A stretch of 64,000 nucleotides of DNA from Ophthalmolycus amberensis (taxonomy: Eukaryota > Chordata > Actinopteri > Perciformes > Zoarcidae), in the NCBI GenBank assembly GCA_024529925.1, contig JAFEUB010001473.1, positions 372,001 through 436,000 of the forward strand. Reading direction: 5' to 3'. The position numbers and the translations under genes are program-made. The notes under the pieces are model-generated. The model was given only the letters and a program-made list of their open reading frames with translations. It did no database searches and was not told the origin of the DNA. The number at the start of each line of letters is the position of its first letter. The stretch's first letter is position 1. This document shows positions 53,301 to 62,300 of the stretch, piece after piece.

Positions 53301-56300
53301 CAGGTGACCAGACACTTGCTGAAGCTGTTTGACAACATAGCAGATCTTCGCTTCAAGGACTCCGACAGAGGTGGAGGAGGGGAGGACGATTGGGAGGCAG
53401 TTGCTATAGGGATGTACAGCCGAGAGGGCGAATACGTTTCATTCTCTGAGCCATGTGTTTGTGAAGGACAGGTAGAACAAAAAAAAAGAAATACAAGTAC
53501 AGTTACACTGCCGTATTCATTAATCACATTACCATGGTCTTGCTGTATTTAAAAACTTCCTCTGTATTGTTTGATTTGGTACAGTGTGTATATCATTGTA
53601 TGTGTGTACAGTTGCCATGCTTCAAGATGTGGTGTCTTTCTCCAGGCAGAGTGTTGGTTGAGTGCCTTAGAGAGCACCATGCGTTGCACAGTCCGAAAAG
53701 AGATCCAGGAGGCCGTAGCTGCCTATGAGGACAAACCACGAGACCAGTGGCTGTTTGACTATCCTGCACAGGTATGATCATGTACAGTCTGTGGGATTAA
53801 GGCTTCAACTTCATGAACTCCACAAATGACCTGTTATATCCACAGGTGGGGTTGACTGGTAGTCAGGTGTGGTGGGCCACGGATGTGGGCATTGCCTTTG
53901 AGAGGGTGGAGGAGGGATTTGAGACAGCTCTCAAAGACTACAACAGGAAACAGGTAGCGCCATGAATCCAAAGTGAGATGTTGTGAGGATGGTGTGTGAA
54001 CACCCAGGTTGTTTTGTTCAGTGATGAATTCTGTTTTCTTTTCAAGATCACACAGCTGAACTCACTGATCCACATGCTGCTTGGAGATTTAACTCCCGGA
54101 GACAGGCAGAAAGTTATGACTGTCTGCACCATTGATGTCCATGCTCGCGACGTGGTCGCCAATCTCATAACTCAGAAGGTAATGCTGAAGCACACATCTG
54201 GTGAATTATCCCTTCCTGTTGGTTTTACCGTTTTACTGTATGTGTCTCTTAGGTGACAACAGGCCAGGCCTTTGCATGGCTCTCCCAGCTACGCCACTGC
54301 TGGAATGACGAAACCAGACACTGTTACGTCAACATCTGTGATGCCCAGTTTCAGTTCAGCTATGAATACCTGGGGAACACTAACAGACTGGTCATCACTC
54401 CACTCACTGACAGGTATGCATACTATGTATAGACGATGCATGTGACAAAAACGAAGACATGTGAAGACAATTGATCCAGGAGAATGTCAAACAACTGCCA
54501 GGTGTCGACAAACGACTAGAGCCTACGCCACATGACTTCCTCGTGTTTTTCTTACAGATGTTACATAACGCTGACCCAGTCCCTCCATCTGACTATGAGT
54601 GGTGCACCTTCAGGCCCAGCTGGCACCGGTAAGACAGAGACTACCAAAGACCTTGGACGCTCCCTGGGCATCATGGTATATGTGTTCAACTGCTCAGAAC
54701 AGATGGACTACAAGGTAGCACTGACAGTACAGATGTTCTCCGTGGTGTCCGTTTATGTCATATTTACTGCAATAATATTGTCGTTTATGTGCATTACACC
54801 CTTGAGCTTACCCCCTCTGTGTCTCTGTCACATGTCTTCAGTCCATAGGTAACATCTATAAAGGTCTGGCTCAGACAGGGGTGTGGGGATGCTTTGATGA
54901 GTTCAATAGGATCTCAGTGGAAGTGCTGTCAGTGGTAGCTGTGCAGGTCAAGACTATACAGGATGCTGTACGCAACAAGAAGCAAAGGTACATGTGGAAA
55001 TAATGACGTGCTTTATAAACAATCCATCTATTTATTGACTAATTTGTCTGCTAATCCAGTCTGAGATTTCTCTACGGACCTGTTTCGTCATCTGTACTTG
55101 GTCCTGTGTGTGTGTGTAGGTTCCATTTTTTGGGAGAGGAGATTGAGCTGAAGCCAACGGTGGGGATCTTCATCACTCTGAACCCGGGTTACGCTGGCAG
55201 GGCTGAGCTGCCCGAGAACCTCAAGGCTCTATTCAGGTCTGATATAAACTGAGGGAAAGAAAAGAAGAGATTTTAAGTGCAAGAGTTAACAAATACCAAA
55301 GATGACTAATTAAGAGCGGGTTTGCTTCCTGTTCAGGCCCTGTGCCATGGTGATCCCAGACTTTGAGCTGATCTGCGAGATCATGTTGGTGGCAGAAGGC
55401 TTCATAGACGCTCGTCTGCTGGCACGCAAGTTCATTAGTCTCTACACTCTTTGTAAGGAGCTGCTGTCCAAGCAGGTACATAATGCCACTTTCTTAATTT
55501 ACAGGACACTGCATATGCTCTAACTATTCCTTTTGCTCTTACAGGATGGACACTATTTAGAAGGCTAATATGGATGTAAAATGAATTAAAATGTTAGTTC
55601 AGGCACTCTTGCCAACCGTTATGGGAAACACTGTGCACATTTAGTATGCAACACCTACAGTTCCAAAAACTCTAGGGTCTCTATTTTAAGCTTATAAAAA
55701 GTTGTTGCTCATCACAGCCCATTTATTTCACTCCACTCTTTTGCACATGGTGAACATTCTGTTAACAAGTCAACTCGTCTTATTTTCACTCAATATGTTT
55801 TGTCTTTGCACTGCTCATTGTGATGGATCAAAATGCTGCTGGGCTGCTACAATACCTCTACTGTATTGGAAGACAAAAATGCCCGAATGAAGAAATATAG
55901 TCCTCGCTTTCATTGCTTGAACTGTTCATTCCCTTTAACCGTTAGGATCATTATGATTGGGGTTTGAGGGCTATCAAATCAGTCCTGGTTGTGGCTGGAT
56001 CTCTGAAGAGAGAGGACCGGAGCAGACCCGAGGAACAGGTATAGTGAAGAACAATTGTGTACAAATCATATGGCTTGTAAGTGCATTTGCATCGTGGCAT
56101 TTGAAATGTCCTTTCCTGCCCAGGTGCTGATGCGGGCACTGAGGGACTTCAACCTGCCTAAGATAGTGACCAGTGACGTGCCGATATTCCTCGGGCTCAT
56201 CAGTGACCTGTTTCCTCAGCTGGACGTCCCCAGGAAGAGAGACCCTGAGCTGGAGAATGCTGTTCGGCAGTCAGTCAGTGAACTGCGCCTGCAGCCTGAG

Positions 56301-59300
56301 GAGAACTTTATACTGAAGGTGCCTCACACTCGTGCTGCTCTGCTCTGTGAGAAATTAAAATGCCTCTTTTTAAGTCACGGTACCGAGAGATTTTGGTGTG
56401 GGGTTCTTTGCTGAAAAAGAAAAGGCACAAAGTTAATCCTTGTGTTTATTTATATACTTTACAGTAGTTCTGAATTGCAAGTTTTGATGCACAGTATACT
56501 TCATTCCTTTGAGAACATGAATGAAGACACACTCATCGGTCTGTAATTGTGAGAAATAAAGAAAAGCTAGTATGAGGAACTTTAATGTTGTGGTGATTTT
56601 GGCGGTGCCTGTGGATAAAAGCGGTAGTGTTACCGAGCACCAGAGTCCACTAAGATACCTCGCATCAATGACAAGCTTTAAACATAACCAGCCAATCTTC
56701 TCGCTGTTGGTCTCGTCTGCTTGTGTTGGTCATATGGAGGCATCACTATTAAATTGAGACTGTCTCATAACCAGTTAGAAGTTCCTCACAGTAACTTTAA
56801 ATAAGTAATTCATAGTATTGATCAAATATCCAGTATGATTCAATGTGTGTGTGTCTACAGGTGACCCAGCTGGAAGAGCTGCTGGCAGTCAGACACTCTG
56901 TGTTTGTAGTTGGCGGACCAGGAACTGGAAAGAGCCAGGTTAACTTATATGCTACATTCAAGGAAGAGTTGAATTTGACTGTTTTCATATCTGCCGTCTA
57001 TCTAGAGTGATGATAAGGGATTTGCTTCAGTGAAAAGAGAGTGTGTCTTATTTATAATGTTTATTCATCAGATCTTGAAGACTCTCCATAGAACCTATGC
57101 AAACATGAAAATGAAGCCCGTGTGGAATGATATAAACCCTAAAGCTGTGACTACAGACGAGTTGTTTGGCTACCTGCACCCTGCGACCAGAGAGTGGAAA
57201 GATGGTGAGGAACTTGAGGATTTTACAAGAAATTTAATAAACTGTAAATGATGATCGAGGGAACTCCACATTGTGGATCGCTGTCGAGCAGGAGTTATTT
57301 TGGTGCCAAGACCATCATTTATTCCCAAGCCTCTTCGCAGAATTAATTAGAATTTATCAGAGTACTTTCTCTGATTCAGAGTTAGCTCTTATCTGAATAG
57401 TTTTGGTCTGGAATAACTTGACATGAATCCCCAGTGATGGTGTGGTGATGGTGACGATATGCCACTGTATGTTTTACTCTTTACTTCACTTTAGGTCTCT
57501 TCTCCTCGACCATGAGGGAGCTGACCTCAGTGGGTCATGATGGACCCAAATGGATTGTTCTGGATGGAGATATTGACCCTATGTGGATCGAATCACTCAA
57601 CACAGTTATGGATGACAATAAGGTCAGAGTGCATCTTTGTTCATTACTGTTTCCATTCTTCTAATGGTGGATGTTCTCCTTTACCCGAGGGTTTCATCAA
57701 CTGACCCAAAACACAAACTAAAATTTGACCATACATTCTTGCCAGTGCCGGTCCCTTGCTGCTGCTGTATATACCACAAATCTTCTACTCTGTCCAGGTT
57801 CTGACGCTTGCCAGTAACGAGAGGATCAGCTTGTCCTCCTCCATGCGTCTGCTTTTTGAGATCTCTCATCTGAAGGCTGCTACTCCAGCTACTGTGTCTA
57901 GGGCCGGGATACTCTATGTCAACCCACAGGACCTTGGCTGGAGCTCGTAAGACACACACAAGCACCAACACACCTGTGAAATCATGGACGGATGTTGAGC
58001 GGTGCTGTCTTCACTGTAATTCCCAGGTATGTGACGAGTTGGATAGACACCCGACTGGCCCAATCGGAGCGAGGCAACCTCACTATTCTCTTTGACAAGT
58101 ATGTGCCGTACTGCCTGGAACAAGTCCGCTGCAACCTGAAAACCATCACTCCCATACCAGAGAACAGCATGGTGCAGGTGAGCGCACACAACATGCTCAT
58201 TGTGTATCTTATCTACAGGCCAAAAGGTCTTAGTCAACGTGTTACACATCCGTACAGATGTTGAATTTCTATGTTGTGTTTTTGCATGTTATCAAAGAGA
58301 ACAATGTGTCTCTTTGTATTGTCCAATCAGATGTTACATGTATGTGTTTTGGCCAATCAGACACTGTGTTCCTTGTTGGACTGCCTGCTGACTGAGGACA
58401 ACACTCCTGCTGACTCTCCCCGAGAACTTTATGAGATCTACTTTGTTTTCGCCTGTGTCTGGGCCTTTGGAGGGGCTCTCTTCCAGGATCATGTGTGTGG
58501 TGACTAAATGTTTGCTTGATGGGCTAACTCCTTTTTGTTAATGCAGTGTTTTACAAGCTAGACAACTTAGATCGTTATGTTACATTATGATATTGTGTTT
58601 TCCCAAAAAACGGTCCAGCTGAATGACTATCGTGCCGAATTCAGCCGCTGGTGGTCGAAAGAGATGAGAGCGGTGAAGTTCCCTTCCCAGGGCACCGTCT
58701 TTGACTATTTCATTGACTCAGAGACAAAGAAGTTTATTCCCTGGAGCGAGAAGATGGAGCCGTTTGAGCTGGAGCCTGATGTACCATTACAGGTAATGAT
58801 GTGTGTGGGGGTGTACGTCATGTTTCCACTCATTACTCACAACAAGCCCTTACAGTCGGGTCATGCGTTGTGTGTTTCAGACTGTTTTGGTTCACACTCC
58901 AGAAGCCATTTGTCTGACCTACTTCATGGACCTGCTGCTCCTGAGAGGAAAGCCGATCATGTTAGTGGGCAACGCCGGAGTGGGCAAGACCATCCTGGTG
59001 TCTGATAAAGTCAGCAAGCAGAAGGAGGACTTCATGGTGGCTAAAGTCCCCTTCAACTACTACACCACATCAGCCATGCTGCAGCGTAAGCACCACAGGA
59101 ATGAGTGTAAACACTTTGGGGGGGATTTGTGCTGACTAAGAATAAATACATTCTAATCATTTTCTGGCACAGTAGGGCTTTCGCAAGGTATAACAGTGCT
59201 AGTTTAAAGCTATACTGGAAAACTGCAAGCATCATACATAATAGATGGTATACAATGAATGTATTATCTATTTATTTATTTAAGCAAATGATTGAACAAA

Positions 59301-62300
59301 GAGAAAATCTCGGCTACAAATAAGATTCTGACGCTTGTGTCAAAGTGTTATTGACATCTCTTGTCATACTGCAATGGAAATACATAGCATTCATTCGAAT
59401 ACAAGCTTTCACTCTGACTCACTGAACTTTGAAATTGATTTCCTCTTGTGTTTTTCATTGCCTTTTTTTTTCCTGGTGCAGATTTCATTTTGAAATCCAT
59501 AACTTATACGTCATTTGCTGCGAGCACTATGGCGCCCACAGTTTATCAACTTTCTTCTGCAATATATGGACCTCAGGTGTCTTGGAGAAACCCCTGGAGA
59601 AGAAAGCTGGTCGTAAATTTGCTCCTCCCACCGCTAAGAGACTCATCTACTTCATAGACGACCTCAACATGCCAGAGGTGGACGTTTATGGGACCGTCCA
59701 GCCGCACACACTCATACGCCAGCACCTTGACTACAACCACTGGTAAGACAGAGACACTATACACACAATTATCTCCTTTTGCATTAATGTACAGAACAAT
59801 TACACACCAACATCTAGAACACATGTTCTGTGATGTGAATATTCTGAATTTAATCTAAGTAGATAAAACCTTTGTAGGTATGACAGGCAACGACTGGTAC
59901 TGAAGGAAATACATAACTGCCAGTATATCACCTGTATGAACCCAACAGCTGGAAGCTTCTCTATCAACCCCAGACTACAGGTACAGACGGTCATGCTTAC
60001 AGGCATATGTCACATACATACACACACGTACAGAAACTATTATCACCATTGCTCTTTCTACTACAATTACTTTACTTAATTAGCTTTTTAAGCATTTTTA
60101 CAAAGTAATCTATCGAGGTGCAAATGAGAACAGAATGGATTTAATCAGGCGTAAAAGCTAGAAGCAATTAAGTTACAAAGAAATTATAAACAAGCAAACA
60201 AAAAAGTGAAATTGAATTTAGAATGTCCTAGAAAGCTACCGGTAATTGCTAATTCTGAGATTAAATGATCAGATTAATAGTTACATTTATAGAGTAGTTT
60301 GACAGATACTTTTTGTGTGTTTTTGTGTGCCTATTTTCAGGTCAGTCACACTTTAGAGTGTTAATGACATTTTCACATCTCTCTTTAATCTTTTTAGAGG
60401 CATTTCTCAGTGTTTGCGGTACATTTCCCAAGTGCCGACGCATTAGCCACCATCTTTTCCAGCATCCTGTCGGCTCACTTCCTTCAGGGAGGATTCAGCT
60501 ACGGTGTCTCCCGCTCAGTCGGAACTCTCATGCAGGTAAGCTTACAGCATCAATGCAGCATCTGTCTGCATTAAAACCGGATTTCTTTGTTCCAATCTAT
60601 CAATGAATCACTCTATCCATGCAGTAATAATGCCCGTCTGTTTGTCCGTTCCAAAATCGAACCAACTGTTTCTGAAATCTAGCCATCTTTTGGTTCTGCT
60701 TATCCAGGCAGCTATCTGTCTGCACAAGAAAATCAGTCAGAACTTCCTCCCTACAGCGATACGCTTCCACTACATCTTCAACCTGCGTGACCTGTCTAAC
60801 ATCTTCCAGGTAACACACCCATTAAAAAAAGGTCACATGTGTGTCACTGAATCACATGATTATTGATTCTGTGCATGTTGATGTGTAGGGTATCCTGTTT
60901 GCACTGCCGGAGAGTGTCCGTTACCCCATGGACCTGGTTCACCTGTGGCTCCACGAGAGCTCCAGGGTCTACTCCGACAAACTGATGGAGGAAAAAGATG
61001 TGGAGCTCTTCAACAAAATCCTGCTGGACACTGGCAAGAGATATTTTGAGGTAAGAAACAAGTACCGATACATACAGACCGTCTTTATCTTTAAACATAC
61101 AATGGTAGGCGATAAATGTCCTTCTTCAATCCACACAGAAACCCCTTGTTGCAGATCAGAGAGTCTAACAACACAATTGATATTTCTAGGGCAGCAATCT
61201 GTAGAGCAGTATGTCACACTGTATCGTTAAAAATAATTGCTCTGCTCCTAGCCATAGAAGGGCTGTTTAGTTGTGGCATGTTCTGTATTTTTCATGTCTC
61301 TGCTTCTGCTAATTTTTTGTTCCAGGGAATAGATGAGTCCGTCTTTATCCACCAGCCTTTGGTGTACTGTCACTTTGCCCAGGGAGTGGGAGAGCCCCGC
61401 TATCACCAGGTTCGACGCATTCATAAACACACACGCTAGATACGATTTGGACTCCATGTTGCTCCTTTCAATCATCCATTTCGTCTTTATTAACTGTGGT
61501 CATAATAATATAGGTGAGTTTAATTGTTTTTGACTTTAATCAATATATTATGTAGATTAACTGTTGCTCACATATTCAAAAACGTTATGGCACAAATCCT
61601 GCTGTCATGTCTAATCTGTCAGGAAATAAATGAGGATGAATGCACTGTCATTAGCAAACGAATTACCTTTCTTCTCTGTATGGGGTTTGAATTGAAAGTT
61701 AATTGACTCAAGTCTTGATAAGAACTTCATTAAATCAGGCATTAGGAAGTTACCACATGGACGCTGCTGCCCTTATTCAAGAGAGCCAGGGTTTGTTTAT
61801 TTGCCCGTCTTGACAGGCATTAGACTGGGAGAAACTCCAGAAGACGCTGGCTGACGCTTTGGAGCATTATAACGAGCTGCACGCTGTCATGGACCTGGTA
61901 CTGTTTGAAGAAGCCATCCAGCACGTGTAAGACACAGAGACACTTACATGCAAACTGCAGTCGTGCACATACTGTCTGCTCACATGTACAAGGGAGGATT
62001 TACACACACTAGCACATTTGTAAACCACAGAGCATACACACACTATTACTTCTGGTGTTTGTGCTCAGATGTCGCATCAGTCGTATCCTGGAGGCCCCCT
62101 ACGGTAACGCCCTGCTGGTGGGGGTTGGAGGCAGCGGGAAGCAGAGTTTGTGTCGGTTGGCTGCCTTCCTCAGCTTGCTGGAGGTTTTCCAGATCACTCT
62201 GCGTAAAGGTTACGGCATCAATGACCTCAAGGTGGACATGCATTCGCACATGCACGCACAAAAGATGCAAAATGTCACCCCCCTGTTTGATGTATGACTC

